From: Streptomyces justiciae
GTDB lineage: Bacteria > Actinomycetota > Actinomycetes > Streptomycetales > Streptomycetaceae
DNA length: 64,000 nucleotides
Assembly (NCBI RefSeq): GCF_015163075.1
Contig: NZ_JADDXU010000008.1
Location: forward strand, 1 to 64,000
Direction: 5' to 3'
The notes under the pieces are model-generated. The model ran no database searches. It worked only from the letters and a program-made list of their open reading frames with translations, and was not told the origin of the DNA. Positions 26,217 to 34,664 of the stretch are shown piece by piece (positions within the stretch are counted from its first letter, which is position 1; each line of letters starts with the position of its first letter). A program made the translations under genes and the position numbers.

Positions 26217-26296
26217 TTGCGGGTGCGGGCCGGATGTGGCTGGTCGCGCCCACGCGGCGGAGCCGCAAATCGACACAGCCCCGCGCCCCTTCAGGG
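26217..26296. repeat. intergenic repeat, variant copy
   Basis: A stretch reading GCGGGTGCGGGC, then CTGGTCGCGCCCACGCGGCG, GAGCCGCAAATCGACACAG and CCCCGCGCCCCTTCAGGG. I recognise it as another common Streptomyces intergenic repeat sharing its ends with the 14571 element. It separates the SDR gene from the next ACAD gene. Confidence 0.7.
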
Positions 26297-26329
26297 AGTC
26301 GACATGCCCGGTGTTGAGAGGTGAGGTTC

Positions 26330-27478
26330 GTGGACTTTGGGTTCAGTGCCGCTGATGAGGGCTTCCGTGGGGAGGCTCGGGCCTGGCTTGCTGCGCATGC
26401 CTCGGACGCGGGTGATCGGCGTGCGTGGGAGCGGGAGCTCGGTGCCGCCGGGTGGATCGGGATCGGGTGGGCCGAGGAGGGGTACGGGAATCGGACCCTT
26501 GGGCTTACTCGGCAGGTTGTCTGGGCCGAGGAGTATGCCCGTTCGAGCGCTCCTCCTCGGTCTGGGCACATCGGGGAGAATCTGCTGGCGCCCACCCTCA
26601 TCGCTCATGGCAGCCCCGAGCAGAAGGCGCGGTTTCTGCCCGCTATTGCCGCCGGGGACGAGCTCTGGTGTCAGGGGTACAGCGAACCCGGGGCCGGGTC
26701 GGATCTGGCCGGGGTGCGGACCGGGGCCGTGCGGGACGGGGACTGCTACCGGGTCAGTGGGCAGAAGATCTGGACCTCGCTCGCGCAGGACGCCGACTGG
26801 TGTTTTGTGCTGGCCCGGACCGAAGCCGGGTCGCGGCGGCATCAAGGGTTGTCTCTGCTCCTCGTGCCCATGGACCAGCCGGGGCGTATCGAGGTGCGGC
26901 CGATACGGCAGTTGACCGGGACCAGTGACTTCAACGAGGTCTTCTTCGACGGGGCACGCGCGCGTGCGGAGCATGTCGTCGGGGGCGAGGGGAACGGCTG
27001 GCAGGTGGCCATGAGTCTGCTCGGGTTCGAGCGGGGGGTGTCCACGCTGGCTCAACAGATCGGGTTCGCGGAGGAGTTGGGGCGGGTGGTGCGGGCCGCC
27101 GTCGACTCGGGGGCGGTGGACGATCCCGTCGTACGGGAAAGGCTCGTCCGGCAGTGGGCCGAACTGCGGGTGATGCGGTGGAACGCGCTGCGCACGCTCG
27201 GGCGGGCCGGGGACGCGGGGGCGCCCAGCGTGGCCAAGCTGCTGTGGGGCGGCTGGCATCAGCGGCTCGGGGAGCTGGCCATGGCGGTTCGGGGGGCCGT
27301 GGGGAGCGTCGGGCCGCGGGAGTGGGATGCCTCGTCGCCGTACGAACTCGACTCCTTCCAGCATCTGTTCCTGTTCTCCCGGGCCGACACCGTCTACGGC
27401 GGCTCGGACCAGATCCAGCGCACGATCATCGCCGAGCGGGTGCTCGGGCTGCCCAGGGAACCCAAGGGGGTTGTGTGA
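26330..27478 (+). CDS. acyl-CoA dehydrogenase
   Basis: Protein of 382 residues, full-length ACAD: LWCQGYSEPGAGSDLAGVRTG near 117-137, QKIWTSLAQDADW, FNEVFFDGARA and the C-terminal GGSDQIQRTIIAERVLGLP. GTG 26330 gives the typical start DFGFSAADEGFRGEARAWL and has GAGAGGTGAGG upstream; GTG 26321 is also in frame. It shares its stop with the start of the alcohol dehydrogenase (TGATG at 27476-27480), so the pair is coupled. Expected substrate: a branched or cyclic acyl-CoA of the proposed pathway. Confidence 0.92.
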   Translation: MDFGFSAADEGFRGEARAWLAAHASDAGDRRAWERELGAAGWIGIGWAEEGYGNRTLGLTRQVVWAEEYARSSAPPRSGHIGENLLAPTLIAHGSPEQKARFLPAIAAGDELWCQGYSEPGAGSDLAGVRTGAVRDGDCYRVSGQKIWTSLAQDADWCFVLARTEAGSRRHQGLSLLLVPMDQPGRIEVRPIRQLTGTSDFNEVFFDGARARAEHVVGGEGNGWQVAMSLLGFERGVSTLAQQIGFAEELGRVVRAAVDSGAVDDPVVRERLVRQWAELRVMRWNALRTLGRAGDAGAPSVAKLLWGGWHQRLGELAMAVRGAVGSVGPREWDASSPYELDSFQHLFLFSRADTVYGGSDQIQRTIIAERVLGLPREPKGVV

Positions 27479-28527
27479 TGCGCGGCGTCTTGTTCGACGG
27501 GAAGCGATTCGAGGTCGTGGACGACCTGGAGGTGCGGGAGCCGGGGCCCGGTGAGGTGGCTGTCGCTGTCGCGGCTGCCGGGTTGTGTCACAGCGATCTG
27601 TCCGTGGTGGACGGGACCATTCCTTTTCCTGTGCCGGTGGTGCTGGGGCATGAAGGGGCGGGCGTGGTGGCGGCCGTGGGGGCGGGCGTGACCCATGTGT
27701 CGGCCGGTGATCATGTCGCGCTGTCCACCCTCGCCAACTGCGGGACCTGCGCGGAGTGCGACCGGGGGCGGCCCACCATGTGCCGGCAGGCCATCGGGCG
27801 GCCGGGGCAGCCGTTCTCGCGCGGTGGACGGCCGGTGTTCCAGTTCGCCTCCAACTCGGCGTTCGCGGAGAGGACCGTGGTGAAGGCCGTGCAGGCGGTG
27901 CGCATCCCGAAGGACATCCCGCTGTCCTCGGCCGCGCTCATCGGGTGCGGGGTGCTGACCGGGGTCGGGGCCGTGCTCAACCGGGCCCGGGTGGACCGGG
28001 GGGACAGTGTGGTCGTGATCGGCACCGGGGGCATCGGGCTCAACGTCCTCCAGGGGGCCCGGATCGCGGGGGCGCTGCGGATCGTCGCCGTGGACGCCAA
28101 TCCGGCCAAGGAGGCGGTGGCGCGGCAGTTCGGGGCGACCGACTTCCTGACGTCGGCGGAGGGCGTGCGGGAGTTGCTGCCGACCGGGGCGGACCATGTG
28201 TTCGAGTGCGTGGGGCGGGTCGAGCTCGTCCGGCAGGCCGTCGATCTGCTGGACCGGCACGGGCAGGCGGTCCTGCTCGGGATGCCGCCGGCCGGGGCGG
28301 AGGCGTCCTTCGTCGTGGCGTCCATGTTCCTGGACAAGTCGATCCTGGGCTGCCGTTACGGTTCGTCGCGGCCGCAGCGGGACATCCCGCTGTACGCCGA
28401 GCTGTACCGGGAGGGGCGGTTGCTGCTCGATGAGTTGGTGACGCAGACGTATCCGGTGGAGGAGTTCGAGCGGGCCGTCGCGGACGCGGAGGCGGGGAAG
28501 GTGGCGCGGGGGGTGCTGACCTTCTGA
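27478..28527 (+). CDS. zinc-dependent alcohol dehydrogenase (MDR)
   Basis: Protein of 349 residues of the class III-like zinc alcohol dehydrogenase group. Catalytic zinc ligands are in AGLCHSDLSVVDG and GHEGAGVV; the structural zinc lobe is CGTCAECDRGRPTMC (four Cys, about 82-103). The NAD motif is VIGTGGIGLNVLQGA. It oxidises an alcohol intermediate, probably one made by the coupled ACAD/SDR steps. The start overlaps the ACAD stop. The last codons lie in a 23-bp tandem repeat (28511-28575). Confidence 0.92.
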   Translation: MRGVLFDGKRFEVVDDLEVREPGPGEVAVAVAAAGLCHSDLSVVDGTIPFPVPVVLGHEGAGVVAAVGAGVTHVSAGDHVALSTLANCGTCAECDRGRPTMCRQAIGRPGQPFSRGGRPVFQFASNSAFAERTVVKAVQAVRIPKDIPLSSAALIGCGVLTGVGAVLNRARVDRGDSVVVIGTGGIGLNVLQGARIAGALRIVAVDANPAKEAVARQFGATDFLTSAEGVRELLPTGADHVFECVGRVELVRQAVDLLDRHGQAVLLGMPPAGAEASFVVASMFLDKSILGCRYGSSRPQRDIPLYAELYREGRLLLDELVTQTYPVEEFERAVADAEAGKVARGVLTF

Positions 28528-28575
28528 GGCGAGGGATGCTGACCTTCTGAGGCGGGGGGTGCTCACCTTCTGACG
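28511..28575 (+). repeat. 23-bp tandem repeat over the end of the alcohol dehydrogenase gene
   Basis: TGCTGACCTTCTGAGG starts at 28514 and 28537 and recurs as TGCTCACCTTCTGACG at 28560, period 23. The first copy contains the stop codon, so later copies repeat the last codons plus stop. Confidence 0.8.
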
Positions 28576-28648
28576 GTCGGCGCCGAGTTATCCACAGGCC
28601 CGGAAAATCACTGCCGCGTTGTCGGTGCCGCCGCCTACGGTCGTTCGC

Positions 28649-29917
28649 ATGACCTACCGCGACGTCGCCTCCAAGTCGGTGCTGATCTGGGCCTGTACGG
28701 CCGTCGGCTCCCGTATGCCGGTCGCGATGGCGCCGTTGGCGCTGGTCTTCCTGGTCCGGGAGCGGCCCGGTGGGTACACGCTGGGGGCGGCCCTCGCGGC
28801 GGCCTATGTGATCGGCGAGATCATCGGCGCTCCGGTGCTCGGGATGCGGCTGGACCCTGCGCGTGGGCGTCGGCATCTGGTCGTCGGGCTCTTGGGCGGG
28901 GCGGTGGCGTTCGCGGGGCTGGGGGTCTTGCCCGGCGCGCCGAGCGGGGTGCTGGGGGTGTTGGCCTTCGTGGCCGGGTTCATGCCGGGGGCGGTCACCG
29001 GCGGGCTGCGTACGCTGCTGACCTCGCTGGTTCCGGAACGCGCCGTGGCGCAGGCGCTGTCCACCGAGTCGATGCTGATGTCCGGGGTGTGGGCCGTGTC
29101 GCCGGTGGCGGTCGCCGGACTCGCCCTCGGCATCGCGCCGCGCGCCCCGCTGCTCCTCGCCGCCGCCCTGATGGCGTCGTCGGTCGCGGGGCTGTGGCTG
29201 CTTCCCGCCCGCTGGGACGAGGAGACGCACCAGGGGGAGGACGGCGGGTCCTCGGCCTTCCGGGTGCTGATACGCGCTTGGCCGGTGTACGTCACGGGTG
29301 CGGCCAGCCTCACCCTGCTGGGCCTCGCCGAACTCACCCTGCCCGCCCTCTTGGAACAGCGCGGCATCGGCGTCGGCTGGACCGGGCCGATGCTGGCCGG
29401 CATGGCCGGGGCGGCGGGACTGGGGGCGTTCCTGTACGGGCTGCGGGCGTGGCCGGGGCGGCTGCGCAACCGCAGTGTGGTGCTGATGGGCGGCATGTCG
29501 GCCTTCGTGGCCCTCGCCGCGCTGATACCGGGCGCGGCCGGGATCGCGGTCGCCCTGGCGCTCGCGGGCACCCTCCAGTCGGGTGCGCTGATCACGCGCA
29601 ACCTGTCCCTGCGGGAGGCCGTTCCGCCGGGTGCCGCGGCCGCCGGGTACTCGGTGATGTACGCGGCGGCGGGGGCGGGGTACGCGGCGACGGGGTCCCT
29701 CGCCGGTGGGCTGCTCCAGGTCGTGGCCCCGTCCACGGCCATCCTGGCGGGCGTGGCACTGGGACTCCTGCTCACCGCGCTCGGCTGGTGGGGAGAGGTC
29801 CGCGGCGAGGCCCGGGCGAAGGCGTCAAGTACCGCTGGGGACGCGGGCGATGACACCGGCGCCGGCCTCGGCGCCCGCGCGGAAGGTGCGCCGGTAGCTC
29901 GTCGGGGTGACGCCTAG
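28649..29917 (+). CDS. MFS transporter
   Basis: Protein of 422 residues with about twelve hydrophobic segments, the loop MRLDPARGRRHLV after the second pair in the position of the MFS motif A, and a hydrophilic C-terminal tail of about 40 residues. Likely an exporter of unknown substrate. ATG 28649 is chosen as the first codon before the first membrane segment. Its 3' end overlaps the 3' end of the GlxA-type regulator by 93 bp, tail to tail. Confidence 0.87.
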   Translation: MTYRDVASKSVLIWACTAVGSRMPVAMAPLALVFLVRERPGGYTLGAALAAAYVIGEIIGAPVLGMRLDPARGRRHLVVGLLGGAVAFAGLGVLPGAPSGVLGVLAFVAGFMPGAVTGGLRTLLTSLVPERAVAQALSTESMLMSGVWAVSPVAVAGLALGIAPRAPLLLAAALMASSVAGLWLLPARWDEETHQGEDGGSSAFRVLIRAWPVYVTGAASLTLLGLAELTLPALLEQRGIGVGWTGPMLAGMAGAAGLGAFLYGLRAWPGRLRNRSVVLMGGMSAFVALAALIPGAAGIAVALALAGTLQSGALITRNLSLREAVPPGAAAAGYSVMYAAAGAGYAATGSLAGGLLQVVAPSTAILAGVALGLLLTALGWWGEVRGEARAKASSTAGDAGDDTGAGLGARAEGAPVARRGDA

Positions 29918-30868
29918 CGCCGCCTGGAGGTGCTGCCGCATCGACTGGGCCGTGCCGAAGCCGGCGTCCCGGGCCACCTGGTCCACGGACAGGTCGGAGG
30001 ACTCCAGCAGATGCCGGGCGCGCTCCACCCGCTGCTGGGTGAGCCACTGGCCGGGGCTGATGCCGGCCTCCTCGCGGAAGCGGCGCGTGAAGGTCCGTAC
30101 GGACATCGACTCCTGCTCGGCCATGTCCCGCAGCTGGATCGGCTCGTGCAGCCGGTCGAGCGCCCAGGCGCGGGCCGCGGTCGTGGTGGCCAGCTGCGGC
30201 TCGGGCACCGGACGCTGGATGTACTGCGCCTGCCCGCCCTCGCGGTGCGGCGGTACGACGGTGCGGCGGGCCACGGCGTTGGCGACCGCGGTGCCGTGGT
30301 CGCGGCGCAGCATGTGCAGGCACAGGTCGACCCCGGCGGCGACGCCCGCGGAGGTCAGGACGTCGCCGTCGTCGACGTACAGGACGTCCGGGTCGACCTT
30401 GATCTTCGGGAAGAGCCGCTGGAGGCGCTCGGCGTCGATCCAGTGCGTGGTGGCCGGGCGGCCGTCGAGATAGCCGGCGGCGGCGAGGACGTAGACGCCC
30501 GTGCAGATGGAGGCGAGCCGGGTGCCCGGGCGGATGTGGGCGAGCGCGGCGGCCAGTTCGGGGGTGAGGACACCCTCGTCGTAGACCGGGCCGAACTCGT
30601 AGGAGGCGGGGACGATCACGGTGTCGGCGGTGGCCAGGATCTCCGGGCCGTTCGGCACCATGACGTCGAAGTCGGAGTCCGTGCTGACCGGGCCCGGCGG
30701 CCGGACCGAGCAGGTGACGACCTCGTACAGCCGCCGCCCCTCGGCGTCCCGGGGGCGCCCGAAGATGCGGTGCGGGATGCCCAGCTCGAAGGGGAGCAGG
30801 CCGTCCATGGCGAGGACGACGATGCGGTGCGGACGGAACCCCGGTTCGCTGCTCGGCTCACTGCTCAT
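29825..30868 (-). CDS. GlxA-type AraC-family regulator (DJ-1/PfpI plus HTH)
   Basis: Protein of 347 residues. Residues 12-195 form a DJ-1/PfpI-like domain with the nucleophile elbow ASICTGVYVLAAAG. Residues about 235-330 form the AraC DNA-binding domain, with two helix-turn-helix units (LRDMAEQESMSVRTFTRRFR and VDQVARDAGFGTAQSMRQHLQ). The last 20 residues are a non-conserved tail lying in the 93-bp overlap with the MFS gene. It diverges from another MFS gene over 59 bp and probably regulates it. Confidence 0.92.
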   Translation of the reverse strand: MSSEPSSEPGFRPHRIVVLAMDGLLPFELGIPHRIFGRPRDAEGRRLYEVVTCSVRPPGPVSTDSDFDVMVPNGPEILATADTVIVPASYEFGPVYDEGVLTPELAAALAHIRPGTRLASICTGVYVLAAAGYLDGRPATTHWIDAERLQRLFPKIKVDPDVLYVDDGDVLTSAGVAAGVDLCLHMLRRDHGTAVANAVARRTVVPPHREGGQAQYIQRPVPEPQLATTTAARAWALDRLHEPIQLRDMAEQESMSVRTFTRRFREEAGISPGQWLTQQRVERARHLLESSDLSVDQVARDAGFGTAQSMRQHLQAALGVTPTSYRRTFRAGAEAGAGVIARVPSGT

Positions 30869-30927
30869 GGCCCGATCCTAACGAATGCTGTCCTTCGGGC
30901 CACTCGATGCGATGAGATCCGGCCGCG

Positions 30928-32253
30928 ATGCTCTATGGCGTGACTCAGACGAGAGAGGCCGCAGCCGCCGCACAGGAGACCCCGAGCCCCAGGAAGCCGC
31001 GCATCCACCGGGCGTGGTTCGTCGCCGCCGTCACCTTCGTGACGATCATCGGCGCGGCCGCCTTCCGGTCGCTGCCCGGGCTGCTCATCGACCCGCTGCA
31101 CCAGGACTTCGGCTGGTCGCGCGGCACGATCAGCGCCGCGGTCTCGATCAACCTCGCCCTGTACGGGCTCACCGCCCCCTTCGCCGCCGCGCTGATGGAC
31201 CGCTTCGGCATCCGCCGGGTCGTCGCCGTCGCCCTGACGGTGATCGCGGTCGGGTCCGGGCTGACCGTGTGGATGACGGCGGCCTGGCAGCTGATGCTGT
31301 GCTGGGGCCTGCTGGTCGGTCTGGGGTCGGGATCGATGGCGCTGGCTTTCGCGGCGACCGTCACCAACCGCTGGTTCACCGAGCGGCGCGGCCTGGTCAC
31401 CGGCATCCTGACCGCCGCCTCCGCCTCCGGCCAGCTGATCTTCCTGCCGGTGCTGTCCTGGATGGTGGAGAAGCACGACTGGCGCCCGGCCGCCGTCACC
31501 GTCGCCCTCGCCGCCCTCGCGGTCGTCCCCTTCGTCTGGCTGCTGTTGCGCGACCACCCGGCCGACGTGGGCCTGAAGCCGTACGGCGCCGAGGAGTTCG
31601 TGCCCAAGCCGGAACCGGTGCCGGGCGCCGCTCGCCGCGCGGTCACCGTCCTGGTCAAGGCCGCCCGCACCGGCCCCTTCTGGCTGCTCGCAGGGACCTT
31701 CGCCATCTGCGGCGCCTCCACCAACGGCCTGATCCAGACCCACTTCGTGCCCGCCGCCCACGACGCGCACATGCCGGTCCAGGCGGCGGCCTCGCTGCTC
31801 GCGGTCATCGGCGTCTTCGACGTCGTCGGCACGATCGCCTCCGGCTGGTTCACCGACCGCTTCGACGCCCGCCGGCTGCTCGCCATGTACTACGCGCTGC
31901 GCGGCGTCTCGCTGCTCTTCCTGCCGATGCTGCTGGCCCCGAGCGTCCACCCGCCGATGCTGTTCTTCATCGTCTTCTACGGCCTGGACTGGGTCGCCAC
32001 GGTGCCGCCCACGGTGGCGCTGTGCCGCGAGCAGTACGGCGAGGACAGCGCGATCGTCTTCGGCTGGGTGCTGGCCTCGCACCAGGTCGGGGCGGCGCTG
32101 GTGGCCTTCCTCGGTGGTGTGGCGCGGGACGTCTTCGGGTCGTACGACATGGTCTGGTACTTCTCCGGGGCGCTGTGCGCGGCGGCGGCGCTGATGGCGC
32201 TGGTGATCCGGCGGAAGCAGACGCCGGTGCCGGCGGTGGCGGCGGTGGCCTGA
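30928..32253 (+). CDS. MFS transporter (monocarboxylate-like)
   Basis: Protein of 441 residues with twelve membrane segments. Motif A-like loop is ALMDRFGIRRVV (about 90) and again ASGWFTDRFDARRLL (about 305). The layout, with FGWSRGTISAAVSINLALYGL after the first segment, is that of the oxalate/formate and monocarboxylate antiporter group. Divergent from a GlxA-type regulator, its likely controller. ATG 30928; GTG 30940 is also possible. Confidence 0.9.
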   Translation: MLYGVTQTREAAAAAQETPSPRKPRIHRAWFVAAVTFVTIIGAAAFRSLPGLLIDPLHQDFGWSRGTISAAVSINLALYGLTAPFAAALMDRFGIRRVVAVALTVIAVGSGLTVWMTAAWQLMLCWGLLVGLGSGSMALAFAATVTNRWFTERRGLVTGILTAASASGQLIFLPVLSWMVEKHDWRPAAVTVALAALAVVPFVWLLLRDHPADVGLKPYGAEEFVPKPEPVPGAARRAVTVLVKAARTGPFWLLAGTFAICGASTNGLIQTHFVPAAHDAHMPVQAAASLLAVIGVFDVVGTIASGWFTDRFDARRLLAMYYALRGVSLLFLPMLLAPSVHPPMLFFIVFYGLDWVATVPPTVALCREQYGEDSAIVFGWVLASHQVGAALVAFLGGVARDVFGSYDMVWYFSGALCAAAALMALVIRRKQTPVPAVAAVA

Positions 32254-32261
32254 GGTACGGC

Positions 32262-32858
32262 CTAGAGGAAGCGCCCCTTGTGGAACAACAGGGGCGCCGC
32301 GTCCTCGTCGCCCGTGCCCAGCGCGTCCACGCGGCCGACCACGATCAGATGGTCGCCGCCGGTGTGCACCGCGTGGATCGTGCAGTCGATCCACGCGAGC
32401 GTGTCCGCGAGGCGCGGGGAGCCGGAGCAGGGCGCCGCGTCGTACGCCACGCCCGCGAACTTGTCCGCGCCGCTGACCGCGAAGCCACGGCACAGGGCGC
32501 CCTGGTGGGCGGCCAGGACGTTGACACAGAAGACGCCGGCGCGGGCGATGCGGGGCCACGTCGCCGACGTACGGCCGACCATGAACGTGACCAGGGGCGG
32601 GTCGAGGGAGAGCGAGGAGAAGGACTGGCAGGCGAAGCCGGCGGGGCCGGACTCGCCCTCGGCGGCGGGTGAGGTGACAACGGCCACGCCCGTCGCGAAG
32701 TTCCCCAGCACCCGCCGGAACTCGCCCGGCCCGACCGGCGCCCGCTCGTCCTCGCCGACACAGCGCAGGTCAGGGCGGGGCAACGGCTCCACCGGCCTTG
32801 CCGATCCGGTTGACCTGAGATAGCGGACGGCTGCCTCGGCCATGCCTGCTTGTCCCAT
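32262..32858 (-). CDS. flavin reductase domain protein
   Basis: Protein of 198 residues with the flavin-reductase-like split-barrel: FRRVLGNFATGVAVVTS, FACQSFSSLSLDPPLVTFMV and the C-terminal HLIVVGRVDAL. Such proteins supply reduced FMN/FAD to a two-component monooxygenase (HsaB/HpaC type). The matching oxygenase component is not in the window. ATG 32858 lies four bases after GGAGG; GTG 32861 and ATG 32843 are alternatives. A regulon operator lies just upstream (32875-32889). Confidence 0.88.
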   Translation of the reverse strand: MGQAGMAEAAVRYLRSTGSARPVEPLPRPDLRCVGEDERAPVGPGEFRRVLGNFATGVAVVTSPAAEGESGPAGFACQSFSSLSLDPPLVTFMVGRTSATWPRIARAGVFCVNVLAAHQGALCRGFAVSGADKFAGVAYDAAPCSGSPRLADTLAWIDCTIHAVHTGGDHLIVVGRVDALGTGDEDAAPLLFHKGRFL

Positions 32859-32874
32859 CACCCCTCCATTGAAG

Positions 32875-32889
32875 CTGACGGAGTGTCAG
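32875..32889. promoter_or_regulatory. regulon operator 3
   Basis: CTGACGGAGTGTCAG, 17 bp before the flavin reductase start codon. Confidence 0.72.
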
Positions 32890-32927
32890 ATGGGAAGGGG
32901 CGGTGTGAGGCGGCGGCAGGGCCTTCG

Positions 32928-32933
32928 TACCCT
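32928..32933 (+). promoter_or_regulatory. -10 element of a leaderless gene
   Basis: TACCCT six bases before the ATG at 32940, without a Shine-Dalgarno; typical of leaderless Streptomyces transcripts. Confidence 0.45.
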
Positions 32934-32939
32934 TCCGGC

Positions 32940-33869
32940 ATGGGGTGGGGAGAGACAAGACGGCAGCTCGCGGACGCCTGGAAGTGGTCCGAGCTGCACA
33001 CCGCGGCGGCGACGGCCGCGCTTCAGGTGCCGGTGTTCTGGCTGATCGCGTGGCTGACGACGATCAACGACGACGACTACGGCAGCGGCATCAACGCGCT
33101 CGCCGGGGCCGTCCTCCTGCTGGTGCTCGTCCTGCTGCCGTTCCTCACCACCCTGTACGCGGCCCTGTTCACGATGCCGACGCTCGTCCTCGCGCGCGTG
33201 GCCGCGCGTCGGCTGCGCGGGCCGGAGTGGCTGTGGCAGCTCGGGGCCGTGATCCTGGTGAGCGTCTGCTGGGTGCTCGTCATGGCCGGGTGGTCCGCGC
33301 CCGTACCGGCACTGCTCGGCGCCACGGGGATGCTGACCGCGTTCGCGCTCCTCCCCCTCCTGGCCGTCGCCTACGCCCGCCGCCGCGCCCGGATCAAGGG
33401 ACGTGCCTGGGGGTTCTTCGGCGTCTGGCTCCGCTCGGCCGCCGCCACCTTCGGGCTGTGCGTCCTGATCGTCGGCGGCGCGATCGCGGCCACCTTCGCC
33501 GGACTGCTCAAGGAGTACGAGCCTCCGACTCTCTCCGCCGAGCAGCTCACCGGCGTCTGGCACGGCGACGGCGGCGCGGTCCTGAACCTGCGTGCGGGCG
33601 GTCGGGTCGAGTTCACCGACCTCCCGCTCGAGGACCCCGACGGCTGGGAGTCCGTGCGCTGCGACGGCACCGGCACCTGGACCGTCGACCGGGGCGACGC
33701 CTACGCCGGGGAGGGGCCCGAGGAGCGGGACGGGGTCGTCGTACGGCTGGACGGCGGCTGCGGTGAGCAGACGTACTGGACGATCGGCGGGACGGAACAC
33801 GACCCGGAGCTGTTCGTGCTGTTCGGTGACCCCGACGCCGGCGACCTGCGGATTCTCAAGAAGAAGTGA
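32940..33869 (+). CDS. membrane protein with C-terminal soluble domain
   Basis: Protein of 309 residues with about four or five membrane segments in the first 190 residues (for example VPVFWLIAWLT, LLLVLVLLPFLTTLYAALF, LGAVILVSVCWVLVMAGW, FGLCVLIVGGAIAATFAG) and an extracellular beta-rich domain from about 205 (LTGVWHGDGGAVLNLRAGG). The C-terminal domain resembles small lipocalin-like Streptomyces domains. Function unknown. Likely leaderless from ATG 32940. It shares the intergenic region with the flavin reductase. Confidence 0.78.
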   Translation: MGWGETRRQLADAWKWSELHTAAATAALQVPVFWLIAWLTTINDDDYGSGINALAGAVLLLVLVLLPFLTTLYAALFTMPTLVLARVAARRLRGPEWLWQLGAVILVSVCWVLVMAGWSAPVPALLGATGMLTAFALLPLLAVAYARRRARIKGRAWGFFGVWLRSAAATFGLCVLIVGGAIAATFAGLLKEYEPPTLSAEQLTGVWHGDGGAVLNLRAGGRVEFTDLPLEDPDGWESVRCDGTGTWTVDRGDAYAGEGPEERDGVVVRLDGGCGEQTYWTIGGTEHDPELFVLFGDPDAGDLRILKKK

Positions 33870-33875
33870 TGCCCG

Positions 33876-34664
33876 TCAGCGCCCCTTGAACTCCGCGCCG
33901 CGCCGCTCCACGAAACTCGCCACCCCTTCCCTCGCGTCCGCCGTCGTCATGTTGATCTCCTGCGCGGCGGCCTCCGCGGCGAACGCGGTGGCGCGGTCGG
34001 TGTCGAGGGAGGCGTTGACGAGCTGCTTGGTGAGCGCGAGGGCGCGGGTTGGGCCGGCGGCCAGGCGCTCGGACCACTCGCGGGCCGTCTTCGCCAACTC
34101 GCCGTCCGGGACGACCCGGTTGACCAGACCCAGGCGCTCGGCGTCGGCGACGGTGAGCGCGTCGCCGAAGAACATCAGCTCCTTCGCGCGCTGGGGTCCG
34201 ACGAGGCGGGGGAGGAGGTACGCGCCCCCGCCGTCGGGGACGAGTCCGCGTCGTACGAACACCTCGATGAACTTGGCCGATTCCGCGGCCAGTACGAGGT
34301 CGCAGGCGAAGGCGAGATGGGCGCCGATGCCGGCCGCGGTGCCGTTGACCGCGGCGATCACCGGCTTCTCGCAGTCGAGGACCGCGGCGATCAGGCGCTG
34401 GGCGCCCGACCGGAGCATGCGCGCCACATCACCCGCGACCCGCTCACCGGACCCCGTACCGCCCCGCAGGTCCGCGCCCGCGCAGAAGCCGCGCCCGGTC
34501 CCGGTGATGACCACCGCCCGCACCCCGGGGTCGGCGGAGGCGTCCGCCAACAGCCGGATCAGGAGGTCCCGTTGGTCGGGGTTGAGGGCGTTGAGGGCCT
34601 CGGGCCGGTTGAGGGTGATCGACGAGACCTGGTCCGTGACGGTGTGCAGCACGTCGGCGCTCAC
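33876..34664 (-). CDS. enoyl-CoA hydratase/isomerase
   Basis: Protein of 262 residues of the crotonase family. The oxyanion-hole segments are GRGFCAGADLRGG and AAVNGTAAGIGAHLAFACDLVLA. A Glu-Glu pair as in classic hydratases is not evident in the second segment, so isomerase or hydrolase activity is possible. GTG 34664 overlaps the stop of the upstream acyl-CoA synthetase by four bases (GTGA), so both are coupled. Confidence 0.9.
   Translation of the reverse strand: MSADVLHTVTDQVSSITLNRPEALNALNPDQRDLLIRLLADASADPGVRAVVITGTGRGFCAGADLRGGTGSGERVAGDVARMLRSGAQRLIAAVLDCEKPVIAAVNGTAAGIGAHLAFACDLVLAAESAKFIEVFVRRGLVPDGGGAYLLPRLVGPQRAKELMFFGDALTVADAERLGLVNRVVPDGELAKTAREWSERLAAGPTRALALTKQLVNASLDTDRATAFAAEAAAQEINMTTADAREGVASFVERRGAEFKGR

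Noticed and set aside
28587..28595. TTATCCACA, a DnaA-box match; others at 61509-61517 and inside the cyclase gene near 24371
   Set aside because: Single isolated boxes. An origin needs many clustered boxes and dnaA/dnaN next to it; none are here.
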